This document shows positions 15,708-25,145 of a stretch of 64,000 nucleotides of DNA, in pieces (position 1 is the stretch's first letter; each line of letters opens with the position of its first letter). This stretch comes from an uncultured Tateyamaria sp. (GTDB taxonomy: Bacteria; Pseudomonadota; Alphaproteobacteria; Rhodobacterales; Rhodobacteraceae): contig NZ_CANNDN010000001.1 of the NCBI RefSeq assembly GCF_947503465.1, forward strand, positions 434,001 through 498,000, given 5' to 3'. The notes beneath the pieces are model-generated. The model had not been told where the DNA came from. It saw nothing but the letters and a program-made list of their open reading frames with translations, and did no database searches. Position numbers and translations under genes: made by a program.

Positions 15708-17579
15708 TCATGCAGCTTTACGTGAAGCCAGTTCATAATTCTCATCTTCTTGATGAGCGAATTTTGCATCTTCGGTCAGCAAGGGATCCGGCGCGCGTAT
15801 TGTGCGGGCAATGTCGGCAAGACCAAGGACCAACGCGGGCCAGGAGGGTGCGGCGGCATAGCGCGGCACCCAGCGCGGGGCAAAGGCCGATTTGAACTGG
15901 CGCAATCCCGTCCCACCGGCGAACTGTACGGCCTTTTGGCTGGCCCAACGCCATGCGGCAGATGCGGTATCCGGGCACGCGATGATGGATGCAAGACTGA
16001 CGCGCGCCGCACCGGCGGCTTGCGCATCCTGAATGGCCTGATGCACGAGGGCATGCATCGTTCCATCGGGCGCATCATCCCCGTTTCGCATCAGGTCCAG
16101 GCACCAGTCGGTTTCGCCCATGTGGAACGTGGCAAATGCCACCAGGTCTGAGCCTCGAAACGCGCTGACAACCCATTGATTTTGCACATATGCAGGAGTG
16201 TAGCGCCCCATGCTGCCGCCACGCGCACCGCCGTTTTGGACCTGCCACGCCAGATCCAGCGCGCGCGCCGCATCCGGGTCGAGCATTGCTTGGCACTGAA
16301 TGCGAATGCCCGACTTCTCCGCGGCCCTCATTTTGCGCCGCAAGCGGGCGCGTGCAGGGCCTGCGACGGTGTAATCCCGTGTTTCAATGATCGCGTCATC
16401 GGCCAGATGCAGCACCGCCCATCCCGCCCTGCGGGCTGCGTGGGCGAGGCGTGCGCCGGATTTGTAGATCATCGGGCACCGGCCGTGCGACCGCGCAACC
16501 GCGCGCACATGCGTCAGCGTGTCGTGATCTGCGGGGCGCACCGGGTCGGTAAAAAGCGTTACGGTCTGCGCGGTTGGCCACATCGGAGCGCCGTAGTCGG
16601 GGGTAATCCAACCGCGGTTCTGCGTAAGAGCCTGCGCTTCGCTGCGCGGCAAGGCAACCCAGCCGGGACCGGTGCGCAGGACCGCCGTCCTGGCGCGCAA
16701 TGGTCGCAGCATCACAAGTACAGCGATGCAGGCCGGTGCCGCATAATAGACAATGCGAAAGGCCATGATACCAGCCAGCAGAGACGCGTCCGCGTCCTTT
16801 GCCAGCGCCGATACCAGCACCAGTTCGAAGGGGCCCACGCCGCCGGGCGTGTTCGACATCAGACCGCATCCAAGCGCCACCATGAACAGGGGCAGCAATG
16901 TGCCAAAGGGCAGGGTGCCCGCAGGCAAAAGGACCCACAGCGCGGCTGCAGCAAGGATCATGTCCAGGCTGGCCCAAAACAGGATGGCCCCTGCCACACG
17001 CAGGCTGGGAAGAGGCAAGCGATGTCGCCCGATCCGGACGGTCGGCCACCAGAACAAAACGAACCCACAGGCGGGCAACAACACAAACGCCACGACGGAC
17101 AGTGTCGTTGTCCAGGGCGGCGCCGGCAGGAGGGCGGCGACAAACCCAGTCGCGCAGCCCCATGCGACCACAAAGGTCAGGGACACGAGCGCTGACAGCT
17201 TCAGCGCCTTGCCAACGCTCAGGTCCGGCACCATGCGCCACCGGGCCAACGCCCCGGTGAAAAGGCCAAATCCAACAGTTTGGCCGATTGCGATTCCGAC
17301 AGCGCCGGAAATCCGGGCATGCGTATCTGACACGCCGGTGCCCAAAGTGCGATGCGCCTGCACATCATATTGCGCAACGGCAAAGAAGCTGCCTGCAGTC
17401 AAAAGGGCGGCCAATCCCCATTGCAGGGCGGATATCCCTGCCAATTGCTGTGGCAGATTTTCCACCACGTCGGACGGCACCTGTCGACCCAAAAACACCA
17501 CGCATACCCCCAGGATGGCCAATGGCACCCCGAACCGAACCGTCATGCGCGTCACCCACCGCGCCGTCACCCACTGCAT
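15708..17579 (-). CDS. MprF-like membrane protein with DUF2156 (phosphatidylglycerol lysyltransferase C-terminal) domain
   Basis: A 623-residue protein with two parts. The N-terminal about 300 residues form a multi-helix flippase-like region (GLMSNTPGGVGPFELVLVSA is the conserved UPF0104/MprF motif). The C-terminal about 300 residues resemble the GNAT-fold DUF2156 domain of MprF (KSGARLAHAARRAGWAVLHL; LRRKMRAAEKSGIRI; SLASIIACPDTASAA region). MprF aminoacylates phosphatidylglycerol and translocates the product, giving resistance to cationic peptides. Whether this protein uses lysine, alanine or another substrate is unknown. The ATG at 17579 has GAGG upstream. It probably heads an operon with the homocysteine methyltransferase gene. 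Confidence 0.85.
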   Translation of the reverse strand: MQWVTARWVTRMTVRFGVPLAILGVCVVFLGRQVPSDVVENLPQQLAGISALQWGLAALLTAGSFFAVAQYDVQAHRTLGTGVSDTHARISGAVGIAIGQTVGFGLFTGALARWRMVPDLSVGKALKLSALVSLTFVVAWGCATGFVAALLPAPPWTTTLSVVAFVLLPACGFVLFWWPTVRIGRHRLPLPSLRVAGAILFWASLDMILAAAALWVLLPAGTLPFGTLLPLFMVALGCGLMSNTPGGVGPFELVLVSALAKDADASLLAGIMAFRIVYYAAPACIAVLVMLRPLRARTAVLRTGPGWVALPRSEAQALTQNRGWITPDYGAPMWPTAQTVTLFTDPVRPADHDTLTHVRAVARSHGRCPMIYKSGARLAHAARRAGWAVLHLADDAIIETRDYTVAGPARARLRRKMRAAEKSGIRIQCQAMLDPDAARALDLAWQVQNGGARGGSMGRYTPAYVQNQWVVSAFRGSDLVAFATFHMGETDWCLDLMRNGDDAPDGTMHALVHQAIQDAQAAGAARVSLASIIACPDTASAAWRWASQKAVQFAGGTGLRQFKSAFAPRWVPRYAAAPSWPALVLGLADIARTIRAPDPLLTEDAKFAHQEDENYELASRKAA

Positions 17580-17741
17580 GTCAAACCTCTTTCCCGCACA
17601 CCCGACATTTGGGGTAAGGGCGAAGGGTGAGCCAATCCTTAACGGTCGGTGATCAAGTGCAGACAATGCAATGAAAAAGGCGCGCGTTCGACAAAACGCG
17701 CGCCCCAAAATACTTCAAGATTGCCCAGTATACTTCTGGTT

Positions 17742-18059
17742 TTAGTCAACTTCTTTCATGATCTGACCTTTGGCTTCGGCCATCAGTTCAAGCATCTTGG
17801 TGCGAATTGTCACCTCATCCGCCTTGTCGCCCAGATCGCCGGATACCTTGCGATAAACATCTTCGTCACCGGCCTCTTCAAAATCGGATTTCACGACTTC
17901 GCGCGCATAATCTGCTGCGTCGTCGCCGGTCTTGCCCAGCAGCTCCGCCGCCCAAAGGCCCAGCAGCTTGTTGCGGCGCGCCTCCGCCTTGAACTGCATT
18001 TCCGCATCATGGGCGAATTTGTTTTCAAACGCGTTTTCGCGATCGTCAAAGGTGCTCAT
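17742..18059 (-). CDS. ATP synthase zeta subunit (DUF1476, F1-ATPase inhibitor)
   Basis: A 105-residue helical, highly charged protein starting [20 protein letters not shown]. This is the signature of DUF1476, the zeta subunit of alphaproteobacterial F1Fo-ATPase. In Paracoccus the N-terminal segment inserts into F1 and blocks ATP hydrolysis. Conserved parts include [15 protein letters not shown] and [20 protein letters not shown]. The start is the ATG matching the family N-terminus. The gene is unlinked from the atp operon and divergent from purC. Confidence 0.93.
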   Translation of the reverse strand: MSTFDDRENAFENKFAHDAEMQFKAEARRNKLLGLWAAELLGKTGDDAADYAREVVKSDFEEAGDEDVYRKVSGDLGDKADEVTIRTKMLELMAEAKGQIMKEVD

Positions 18060-18209
18060 CGGTTGACCCCTCTCTGGCAATGTCCTGCATCAGATAGGCA
18101 GGGCGGGACGGGCCATGCAACCCCATTGCTTGCGGCATTTGGGTCGATTGCTTATGAGGTGCCCAAGCTTGGGCAGACTCATCCGCCCTGCACATGCGAA
18201 AGGACGCCC

Positions 18210-18971
18210 ATGGCGCGACGCAAGAAGATTTATGAGGGCAAGGCCAAAATTCTGTATGAAGGTCCCGAGCCCGGCACGATTGTTCAGTACTTCAAGGACG
18301 ATGCCACCGCCTTCAATGCGCAGAAAAAGGACGTCATCGAAGGCAAAGGCGTGCTGAACAACCGCCTGAGCGAGTTTTTCATGACTGGCCTGGGCCAGAT
18401 CGGCGTGCCCACGCATTTCATGAAGCGCCTGAACATGCGCGAACAGCTGGTGCGCGCCTGCGAAATCGTGCCTTTGGAAGTGATCGTGCGCAACTATGCC
18501 GCCGGCACCATGAGCGAACGACTGGGCATCGAGGAAGGCACGCAATTGCCGCGTCCCATTGTCGAATATTGCTACAAGGACGACAAGCTGGGCGATCCGC
18601 TGGTGACCGAAGAGCATATCGCCGCTTTTGGCTGGGCCAGCCAGCAGGACATGGACGACATTCTGTCCTTGGCCCTGCGCGTGAACGATTTCCTGTCGGG
18701 CGTCATGCTTGCGGTTGGAATCCGCCTGGTCGATTTCAAGATCGAGATTGGCCGCGTATACGACGGCGACTTCATGCGCCTTATCATCGCGGACGAAATC
18801 AGCCCGGACAGCTGCCGCCTGTGGGACATCGAAACCGGCCAGAAACTGGACAAGGATGTGTTCCGCCGCGACCTGGGCAACCTGGCAGACGCCTATACCG
18901 AAGTGGCGCGCCGTTTGGGTGTGATGCCCAAGAACGCCTCGCCCATCACCAAGCCGACGCTCATCAATTGA
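18210..18971 (+). CDS. purC: Phosphoribosylaminoimidazole-succinocarboxamide synthase
   Basis: A 253-residue SAICAR synthetase joining CAIR and aspartate in purine biosynthesis. Motifs: [38 protein letters not shown] ([20 protein letters not shown]), [10 protein letters not shown] and [13 protein letters not shown]. Length is normal. The start is the ATG of [13 protein letters not shown] after a GAAAGGA site. It is followed by purS and purQ on the same strand. A 9-bp perfect hairpin spans its stop codon. Confidence 0.97.
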   Translation: MARRKKIYEGKAKILYEGPEPGTIVQYFKDDATAFNAQKKDVIEGKGVLNNRLSEFFMTGLGQIGVPTHFMKRLNMREQLVRACEIVPLEVIVRNYAAGTMSERLGIEEGTQLPRPIVEYCYKDDKLGDPLVTEEHIAAFGWASQQDMDDILSLALRVNDFLSGVMLAVGIRLVDFKIEIGRVYDGDFMRLIIADEISPDSCRLWDIETGQKLDKDVFRRDLGNLADAYTEVARRLGVMPKNASPITKPTLIN

Positions 18972-19005
18972 GCGTCGGAGTTTGCATATTTGAAGAACAA
19001 TGAAG
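18954..19005 (+). repeat. Hairpin-plus-tail element over the purC stop, copy 2
   Basis: CCGACGCTC (18954-18962) pairs perfectly with GAGCGTCGG (18970-18978) around a 7-base loop that includes the start of the purC stop codon. The tail GCATATTTGAAGAACAATGA is nearly the same as the tail after dmdA (47226-47246). It ends in the purS leader, and the GAAGGGCAGGG ribosome binding site directly follows, so it could attenuate or process the purC-purS junction. Confidence 0.6.
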
Positions 19006-19013
19006 GGCAGGGC

Positions 19014-19244
19014 ATGAAAGCGACCGTGCATGTGATGCTGAAGACCGGTGTTTTGGATCCACAGGGCGAGGCCGTGCGCCATGCGCTTGGAGCCTTGGGT
19101 TTTGACGGTGTGAACGGTGTGCGTCAGGGCAAGGTGATCGAGCTGGACCTGGCCGACGGCACGACAGAGGCGGATGTGACGGCTATGTGCGAAAAGCTTC
19201 TCGCCAACACGGTGATCGAAAGCTATCGGGTCGAGATGCCATGA
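19014..19244 (+). CDS. purS: Phosphoribosylformylglycinamidine synthase subunit PurS
   Basis: A 76-residue PurS protein, the small structural subunit that holds PurL and PurQ together in FGAM synthetase. [20 protein letters not shown] and [17 protein letters not shown] are diagnostic. The start is the ATG after AGGG, in line with family length. Its last 4 bases overlap purQ, giving coupled synthesis of two partners of one complex. PurL is not in the window. Confidence 0.96.
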   Translation: MKATVHVMLKTGVLDPQGEAVRHALGALGFDGVNGVRQGKVIELDLADGTTEADVTAMCEKLLANTVIESYRVEMP

Positions 19245-19909
19245 AGGCGGCTGTTGTCGTCTTTCCCGGCTCAAATTGTGACCGGGACCTTGCCGTTGCG
19301 TTCCGCAATGCCGGAGCCGAGGTCGAGATGGTCTGGCACAAGGACACGGATCTGCCCACAGGCATTGACATGGTGGGCGTGCCGGGCGGGTTTTCCTTTG
19401 GGGACTACCTGCGCTGCGGGGCCATCGCGGCCAATTCACCCATTTGCAGGGCGGTAAAGGCCCATGCGGACAAGGGGGGGTATGTATTCGGGGTGTGCAA
19501 CGGGTTTCAGGTGCTGACCGAAACCGGCATTCTGCCCGGCGCCTTGTTACGGAATGCGGGCCTGAAGTACATTTGCAAGACTGTTGGTCTGCGCGTCGAG
19601 ACGTCGCAATCGGCCTTCACCGAGGGCTTTAACGCGGGAGATGTGGTCGATATTCCCATTGCCCACCATGATGGCAACTATTTTGCAGATGCGGACACGC
19701 TGGACCGTCTTGAAGGCGAAGACCGGGTGGCTTTCAGGTATACCGACAACCCGAACGGATCGCAGCGGAACATTGCGGGCATCCTGTCGGACAATCGCCG
19801 CGTCCTTGGCATGATGCCGCACCCGGAACGGGCAGCGGATGCAGGCCACGGGGGGACGGACGGACAGGCGCTCTTTCGCGCAGTGGTGGGGCAGCTGACG
19901 TCCGCGTGA
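19241..19909 (+). CDS. purQ: Phosphoribosylformylglycinamidine synthase subunit PurQ
   Basis: A 222-residue class I glutamine amidotransferase that supplies ammonia to Pur[17 protein letters not shown] is the PurQ N-terminus. The nucleophile Cys lies in [14 protein letters not shown], and the His-Glu pair in [10 protein letters not shown]. The start is the ATG overlapping the purS stop. Together with purC and purS it forms a purine operon that ends here; dctB follows after 37 bases. Confidence 0.97.
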   Translation: MKAAVVVFPGSNCDRDLAVAFRNAGAEVEMVWHKDTDLPTGIDMVGVPGGFSFGDYLRCGAIAANSPICRAVKAHADKGGYVFGVCNGFQVLTETGILPGALLRNAGLKYICKTVGLRVETSQSAFTEGFNAGDVVDIPIAHHDGNYFADADTLDRLEGEDRVAFRYTDNPNGSQRNIAGILSDNRRVLGMMPHPERAADAGHGGTDGQALFRAVVGQLTSA

Positions 19910-19946
19910 CTTGAGCCGGTCCGGCCGAGGCCGTAGGGTCACCTTC

Positions 19947-21725
19947 ATGTCAGCCGCTCGCACACCAGAACCGCGTACATCCACCACCAGTTGGCGTGTG
20001 CGCGTCGCTGTGGTCATCCTGACCATTGCGGCGGTGGTCACCGTGTTCTTCACCAACCGCCTGCTGACTGACCGCTTTACCGAAACCACGCGCAACCGTG
20101 CCGAACTGCGTCTGGCCCTGTACTCCGGCAACCTGCTGAGCGAATTGCGCCAGAACCAGATTGTGCCGCAGCTTCTGGCGCGTGACCCTACGCTGATTGG
20201 TGCGCTCAACAGCCAGGATTACCAGCAATCCACCCAACGCCTGATCTCTTTCGTGGAAGAGATCGGGGCCGCGAACCTGATCCTGCTGGACAGCGACGGG
20301 CGCGCCGTGGCGGCCACGGATCGCAACCGCTTGGGATCCAATCACCGGACAGAGCCCTATTTCATTGATGCCCTGCGTGCCAACAACACGATCTTTACAG
20401 TGGCTGAACGCGAGGCGGGGGGCTTTACCTTTACCTATTCACGCCGCGTGACGGCCGGCAGCGACGTGCTCGGCGTTATCGCGGTTGAGGTGGACCTGCA
20501 AAAGTTCGAACGCGCCTGGGCCGGGATTTCGGCTGCGGTGCTGGTGACGGACAGCGCAGGGCAAATCATCCTGGCCACCGAACCCCGCTGGCGCGGCCGC
20601 ACGGAAGAGGCGGCGCTTGCGCGGCAAACACCCCAAAGCGCGATCGAACGGGCGATCCGGGCGACAGCCGATTGGACCGCCTTGCCGCCTGACGCCTACC
20701 TGCAGGGCGAAGGCGTGATGCGCCTTGAGGCGCGTATTCCGTTTCGCGGCTGGCGCATGACGTCCTTTACCACCTACGCCTCGGTGCGGGAACGGGTGAA
20801 CGGGGTGCTGGCGCTGGAAATCATGGGATTCGCCATTTTGCTGGCGCTGGCCTTCTATGCGCTCAGCCGTCGGTCAGCGCTGCGTGTGGCACTGTTTGCG
20901 CGTGAGTCGGCAGAGCTTCGCCACTTGAACATCCAGCTACAGCGGGAAATTGCCGAGCGGAAACGGGTACAAGAGGACCTTGCGCAAGCCGAACAAACCC
21001 TTGAGCAGTCATCGAAACTCGCCGCTCTGGGCGAGATGTCAGCCGCGGTCAGCCACGAGTTGAACCAACCCCTGGCGGCGATGAAAACCTATCTGGCGGG
21101 TGCGCGGCTGCTGCTGCGTCGCAATCGCCCGGACGAGGCGTTGGTCAGCTTTGGCCGCATTGACGATCTGATCGAACGCATGGGCGCGATCACGCGGCAG
21201 CTCAAGTCCTATGCCCGCAAGGGTCAGGACGCGCTGAGCCCAGTAAACATGGGCGATGCGCTGGCATCCTCGCTGTCGATGATGGAGCCGCAGCTGCGCC
21301 AGCGTCGGGTGCTGATCAACCGTGTTGTCCCGCCCGAACCCATCGAGGTGATGGGCGACCGGATGCGGATTGAACAAGTGATGGTCAACCTCTTGCGCAA
21401 TGCCATCGACGCCACCAAATCCGAGCGAGAGCCGCAGGTCGACATCATCCTGTCGGCTGGTGAGACGGCCACGCTGACCGTGCGGGACAACGGACCGGGG
21501 ATCGAGGATTTGGACAGCCTGTTCGAGCCGTTCTACACCACCAAACAACCCGGCGACGGCGTCGGGCTGGGCCTTGCCATCTCGTCCGGCATTGTGAACG
21601 ATTTGGGCGGACGGCTCGTGGCCCGCAACGGACAGGCGGGTGGGGCCGTTTTTGAAATGCAGCTTCCGGTGCTCGGTGACGAGGATGCGGAAGATGAGGA
21701 CACCAAGATCAGCGCGGCCGAGTAA
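19947..21725 (+). CDS. dctB: DctB-like C4-dicarboxylate sensor histidine kinase
   Basis: A 592-residue membrane kinase. TM1 is about residues 20-40 (VAVVILTIAAVVTVFF). A periplasmic double-PAS/Cache region follows (NHRTEPYFIDALRANNTIFT; GFTFTYSRRVTAGSDVLGVI), then TM2 about 287-307. A coiled coil (IQLQREIAERKRVQEDLAQA) leads to the phosphoacceptor MSAAVSHELNQPLAAMKTY and the ATPase motifs LLRNAIDA, DNGPGIED and GVGLGLAI. DctB senses succinate, malate or fumarate. A TTG in frame 12 codons upstream is an alternative start. It pairs with the response-regulator gene 17 bases downstream. No dctPQM transporter adjoins. Confidence 0.88.
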   Translation: MSAARTPEPRTSTTSWRVRVAVVILTIAAVVTVFFTNRLLTDRFTETTRNRAELRLALYSGNLLSELRQNQIVPQLLARDPTLIGALNSQDYQQSTQRLISFVEEIGAANLILLDSDGRAVAATDRNRLGSNHRTEPYFIDALRANNTIFTVAEREAGGFTFTYSRRVTAGSDVLGVIAVEVDLQKFERAWAGISAAVLVTDSAGQIILATEPRWRGRTEEAALARQTPQSAIERAIRATADWTALPPDAYLQGEGVMRLEARIPFRGWRMTSFTTYASVRERVNGVLALEIMGFAILLALAFYALSRRSALRVALFARESAELRHLNIQLQREIAERKRVQEDLAQAEQTLEQSSKLAALGEMSAAVSHELNQPLAAMKTYLAGARLLLRRNRPDEALVSFGRIDDLIERMGAITRQLKSYARKGQDALSPVNMGDALASSLSMMEPQLRQRRVLINRVVPPEPIEVMGDRMRIEQVMVNLLRNAIDATKSEREPQVDIILSAGETATLTVRDNGPGIEDLDSLFEPFYTTKQPGDGVGLGLAISSGIVNDLGGRLVARNGQAGGAVFEMQLPVLGDEDAEDEDTKISAAE

Positions 21726-21742
21726 CCCCGCGGGGAGCAGAC

Positions 21743-23077
21743 ATGACCCAAGCCATGAAAATCGCCATTGTCGATGACGAACAGGACATGCGCCAATCCA
21801 TCAGCCAATGGCTGGCCTTGTCGGGCTATGACACCGAAACTTTCGCCAGTGCCGAGGATGCACTGAAAGTGCTGGGCCCCGAATATCCCGGTATCGTCAT
21901 ATCCGACATCAAGATGCCCGGCATGGACGGGATGCAGTTCCTGAAGAAGCTGATGGGCAATGACAGCGCGCTGCCGGTGATCATGATCACCGGCCACGGC
22001 GACGTGCCCATGGCGGTCGAGGCGATGCGGGTGGGGGCGTTCGATTTTCTTGAAAAGCCGTTCAACCCCGACCGGATGAGCGAACTTGCAAAGCGTGCCA
22101 CCGGTGCCCGAAGGCTGACCATGGACAACCGGGCCTTGCGCCGCGAGTTGTCGGACGGAGGTCAGTTGATGAAAAAGCTGATCGGCCAGTCGCCGGTCAT
22201 GGAGCGGCTGCGCGAGGACATCCTTGATCTGGGCCAGGCCGACGGTCACGTCCTGATCGACGGCGAAACGGGCACGGGCAAGACGCTGGTCGCACACGCC
22301 TTGCACGCGGTTGGCAGCCGCGCAGGCAAGAAGTTCGTGCTGGTCAGCTGTTCCGCCTGGGAAGAAGAGGCGCTGACCAAGCGTCTGTTTGGCCCCATGC
22401 TGCCCGAAGACAGTGCACTGCCCGCAGTGGAAGAGGCCCGTGGCGGAACCCTGGTCCTCGAAGATATCGAGGCGCTGAGTGAAGGGCTTCAGGCGCGCCT
22501 TCTGTCTGTCATAAATGAACAGGGCACGCCGGCCGAGACCCGCATCGTGGGCATCTGCAACATGCAAGAAGCGGGCAAGACCTGCGAAGACGCGCTGCGT
22601 CCTGATCTGTATTACCGGCTTGCGGCTCTCAAGATCACCGTTCCGCCGTTGCGCCAACGGGGCGAAGACATCCTGACCCTGTTCACGCGGCTGAGTGACC
22701 AGTTTGCCGACGAATATGGTTGCGAGGCGCCCAAGGTGTCGGCACAAGAGGCCGCGCAGCTGTTGCAGGCCCCATGGCCCGGCAATGTGCGCCAGCTGAT
22801 CAACATCGCCGAACGTGCCGTTTTGCAGGCCCGTCGTGGCACGGGGTCCATCGCGTCCCTGCTGATGAACGATCACGAGGAAATGCAACCCGTGATGACG
22901 ACCGAAGGCAAACCCCTCAAGGAATATGTCGAGGCGTTTGAACGTATGCTGATCGACAACACCATGCGCCGCCACAAGGGGTCCATCGCATCGGTGATGG
23001 AAGAGCTGTGCCTGCCGCGCCGGACCTTGAACGAAAAGATGGCGAAATACGGGTTGCAACGGTCGGACTATCTCTGA
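21743..23077 (+). CDS. dctD: DctD-like response regulator lacking the GAFTGA loop
   Basis: A 444-residue response regulator: receiver domain with D55 (VISDIKMPGMDG), AAA+ domain with Walker A GETGTGKT (174-181), and a Fis-type HTH at the end (NTMRRHKGSIASVMEELCLP). In sigma-54 activators the GAFTGA loop follows the LFG motif; here RLFGPMLPEDSALPAVEEAR goes straight to GGTLVLEDIE, so GAFTGA and several flanking residues are missing. The Walker B is also altered (VLED instead of FLDE). Rhodobacter capsulatus NtrC also lacks GAFTGA and acts with sigma-70, so this regulator may do the same. It pairs with dctB. Confidence 0.87.
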   Translation: MTQAMKIAIVDDEQDMRQSISQWLALSGYDTETFASAEDALKVLGPEYPGIVISDIKMPGMDGMQFLKKLMGNDSALPVIMITGHGDVPMAVEAMRVGAFDFLEKPFNPDRMSELAKRATGARRLTMDNRALRRELSDGGQLMKKLIGQSPVMERLREDILDLGQADGHVLIDGETGTGKTLVAHALHAVGSRAGKKFVLVSCSAWEEEALTKRLFGPMLPEDSALPAVEEARGGTLVLEDIEALSEGLQARLLSVINEQGTPAETRIVGICNMQEAGKTCEDALRPDLYYRLAALKITVPPLRQRGEDILTLFTRLSDQFADEYGCEAPKVSAQEAAQLLQAPWPGNVRQLINIAERAVLQARRGTGSIASLLMNDHEEMQPVMTTEGKPLKEYVEAFERMLIDNTMRRHKGSIASVMEELCLPRRTLNEKMAKYGLQRSDYL

Positions 23078-23106
23078 CCTGCCTGTAACAGCCTGTTGGA
23101 ACATGT

Positions 23107-23134
23107 GACCGTCGGCCTGTCCGGCGGTCATTTC
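23107..23134 (+). terminator. Possible terminator after dctD
   Basis: GACCGTCGG (23107-23115) pairs with CCGGCGGTC (23121-23129) with one G-T wobble and a 5-base loop, followed by ATTTC. The T-run is weak. It lies 30 bases after the dctD stop and before the HAD gene. Confidence 0.4.
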
Positions 23135-23188
23135 ATGTGCCGGTGTATCGTGTCATGACGGGGCCAAAGCAAATCAAGGTCCATCTCC

Positions 23189-23866
23189 ATGCCGCCACAT
23201 GCCTTCTTGTTCGACATGGATGGTCTCCTGATTGACAGTGAGCGTGTGTATGCTGCGGTGGCGCGCGACATTCTTGTTCCGCAGGGCCACGCGGCCGACA
23301 GCGTCTCCGCGTTTTTTCTGACATTGGTTGGTGTCTCGGGTGCCGAGAGTGTGCAGATGTTGACGACGTTTCTGGGCGATCCGGCCAAGGCCGCAGCGTT
23401 CAACGCAGATTGGCATGCCGGGGTGGCGCAGCGCTTGCAGCAGGATGTCCCGCTGCGTCCCACGGTACGCGACGCCCTAGCAACGTTAGGCGGGCAGGGC
23501 GCGCGAATGGCCGTCGTGACGTCCACAAATGGCGACAGTGCCCGCAGGTACCTTGAACAGGTCGGCCTGTTGCCGCTGTTCGAGGTTGTGCTGGGTGGCG
23601 ATGAGGTCAGCGCGCGCAAGCCGGATCCCGCGCCATATATCGAAGCGGCGGCGGCCCTTGGCCTTGATCCCGGCCTGTGCGCCGCTTTTGAAGACAGCGA
23701 TCACGGAATTACGGCAGCTGCGCGCGCCGGATGCCGCGCGGTGCAGGTGCCCGACATGCGCCCCCCTGGCGTGCCACTGCCGGACCTGGGTCAGGGCGTT
23801 GCTGGTGATCTGTCGACCGCCATCAAGATGGTCGGAGGGTTCGCCGCAGAGATCCGCGCGGAGTGA
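23189..23866 (+). CDS. HAD-superfamily phosphatase (beta-phosphoglucomutase-like)
   Basis: A 225-residue HAD subfamily IA hydrolase. Motif I is FLFDMDGLLIDSERVY (D9, D11). Motif II is AVVTSTNGDSARRY, motif III the Lys in SARKPDPAPYIEAA, and motif IV AFEDSDHGITAAARAGC. The cap is helical, as in phosphoglycolate phosphatase, GPP and beta-phosphoglucomutase. The substrate cannot be deduced. It stands between dctD and an endonuclease-fold gene on the same strand. Confidence 0.88.
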   Translation: MPPHAFLFDMDGLLIDSERVYAAVARDILVPQGHAADSVSAFFLTLVGVSGAESVQMLTTFLGDPAKAAAFNADWHAGVAQRLQQDVPLRPTVRDALATLGGQGARMAVVTSTNGDSARRYLEQVGLLPLFEVVLGGDEVSARKPDPAPYIEAAAALGLDPGLCAAFEDSDHGITAAARAGCRAVQVPDMRPPGVPLPDLGQGVAGDLSTAIKMVGGFAAEIRAE

Positions 23867-23952
23867 CACAGACACGCCGAAACACGATTGCGATGCCATC
23901 ATCGGGATGAAACCATGCATGGCGCGTTTGATCATCGTTCCGGAGGTCTCCA

Positions 23953-24756
23953 GTGAAAATCGTCAGTCTGAATGCCTGGGGTGGGCAGGTCTGGGACACC
24001 TTGGCCCCCTGGATCGGCGCGGTCCAGGCGGACGTCCTGTGCTTGCAGGAAGTCACCCGCGCGCCGGTACCAAGCCCGGACTGGTTGCGCTGTGTCGACC
24101 CTTATCGCGATCTATCCCAGCGGGCCGACCTGTTTGGTGATGTGTCCCGTCTCCTGCCAGACCATCAGTCGTTTTTTGCGCCTGCGACCCGCGGGACGCT
24201 GACGGACGCGAAGGACCGGGCGGTTGCGTCAGAACATGGTTTGGGTCTTTGGGTGCGCCGTGGTCTTGCCGTGACACACATGGCGCAAGGCTTCATTCAC
24301 GGGGCTTTTCGTGCAGACGGGTGGGGCGCTGAACCGGTGCCGCGTACCATGCAGGTGGCAGGAATTGTGAACCCGGACAGGGGCACCAGGATATGCGTTG
24401 GGCACTTCCACGGGCTCCGGGACCCCGATGGCAAAGGCGACACGCCGGCAAGGGCCCGGCAAACCGACCGTGCCATGGATCTGTTTCAACGGGTCTGGTC
24501 GGGCGATGGCCCCGCGATCCTGGCCGGTGACTTCAACCTGTTGCCAGACAGCGCCGCCTTTCCCCGGTTTCGTGAGAGCGGGTTACACGATTTGATCACC
24601 CGTCATGGTATCAGTGATACGCGCACCGCATTGTACACCAAGAGCCAACGGTTCGCGGATTACATGCTGGTGTCGGATGACCTGCTGACCGCCCGATTTG
24701 ATGTTCCGGCCGCGCCTGTGGTGTCCGATCACCGGGCCCTGATTCTGGACATTTGA
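23953..24756 (+). CDS. Endonuclease/exonuclease/phosphatase family protein
   Basis: A 267-residue EEP-fold enzyme. The conserved metal and catalytic residues are visible in KIVSLNAWGG, VLCLQEVTRAP, ILAGDFNLLPDSA and VVSDHRALILDI. Family members include exonuclease III, sphingomyelinases and inositol phosphatases; the substrate here is unknown. Translation starts at GTG after CGGAGGT. There is no signal peptide. It precedes the long rne leader. Confidence 0.85.
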   Translation: MKIVSLNAWGGQVWDTLAPWIGAVQADVLCLQEVTRAPVPSPDWLRCVDPYRDLSQRADLFGDVSRLLPDHQSFFAPATRGTLTDAKDRAVASEHGLGLWVRRGLAVTHMAQGFIHGAFRADGWGAEPVPRTMQVAGIVNPDRGTRICVGHFHGLRDPDGKGDTPARARQTDRAMDLFQRVWSGDGPAILAGDFNLLPDSAAFPRFRESGLHDLITRHGISDTRTALYTKSQRFADYMLVSDDLLTARFDVPAAPVVSDHRALILDI

Positions 24757-25145
24757 CGGTTCCTGCGATTGCCCATTGTCATTTGCCCCGCCTTCCTCTT
24801 ATCTAAGGGCAGAAGCCAGACGCCATAGCGCGTCGCTTTTATGAGTTTCGCTGTTGGACGAGACGGGCAGGACACGCCTGCTGCATTCGACAGACCGATT
24901 GGGCCAGAGATGGCCACGAGTTGCTGACGCGGACCGAGGTTTGGCGCAGCGTATGAACGGACACCGCGCGATCTGCGTGTGTGTCGGAGAAGAACCGCGA
25001 TGACGCGCGTGAGGACAGTAACGAACCCGGCAGATGGCCCAACCGGCCAGATCTGCGGCGCGTCCCTTATCGCTCAGACAAGACACGCCCCCAATGCACT
25101 TGCGCCACCAGGCGCGGGACGATTGCGGGCGCGCAATGGACTTTC
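24757..25145 (+). promoter_or_regulatory. 389-base rne leader, probable autoregulatory 5' UTR
   Basis: No convincing gene is seen in this stretch, although the rne frame stays open upstream of its start. A weak promoter-like pair TTGTCA (24776-24781) and TTATCT (24799-24804), 17 bases apart, would give a leader of about 340 nucleotides. Long rne leaders that RNase E cleaves to control its own level are established in enterobacteria and suspected in alphaproteobacteria. No specific Rfam structure was verified here. Confidence 0.45.

Noticed and set aside
21533-23131. A 532-codon minus-strand frame opposite dctD
   Set aside because: It is explained as a shadow of dctD, has no ribosome binding site and no family resemblance.
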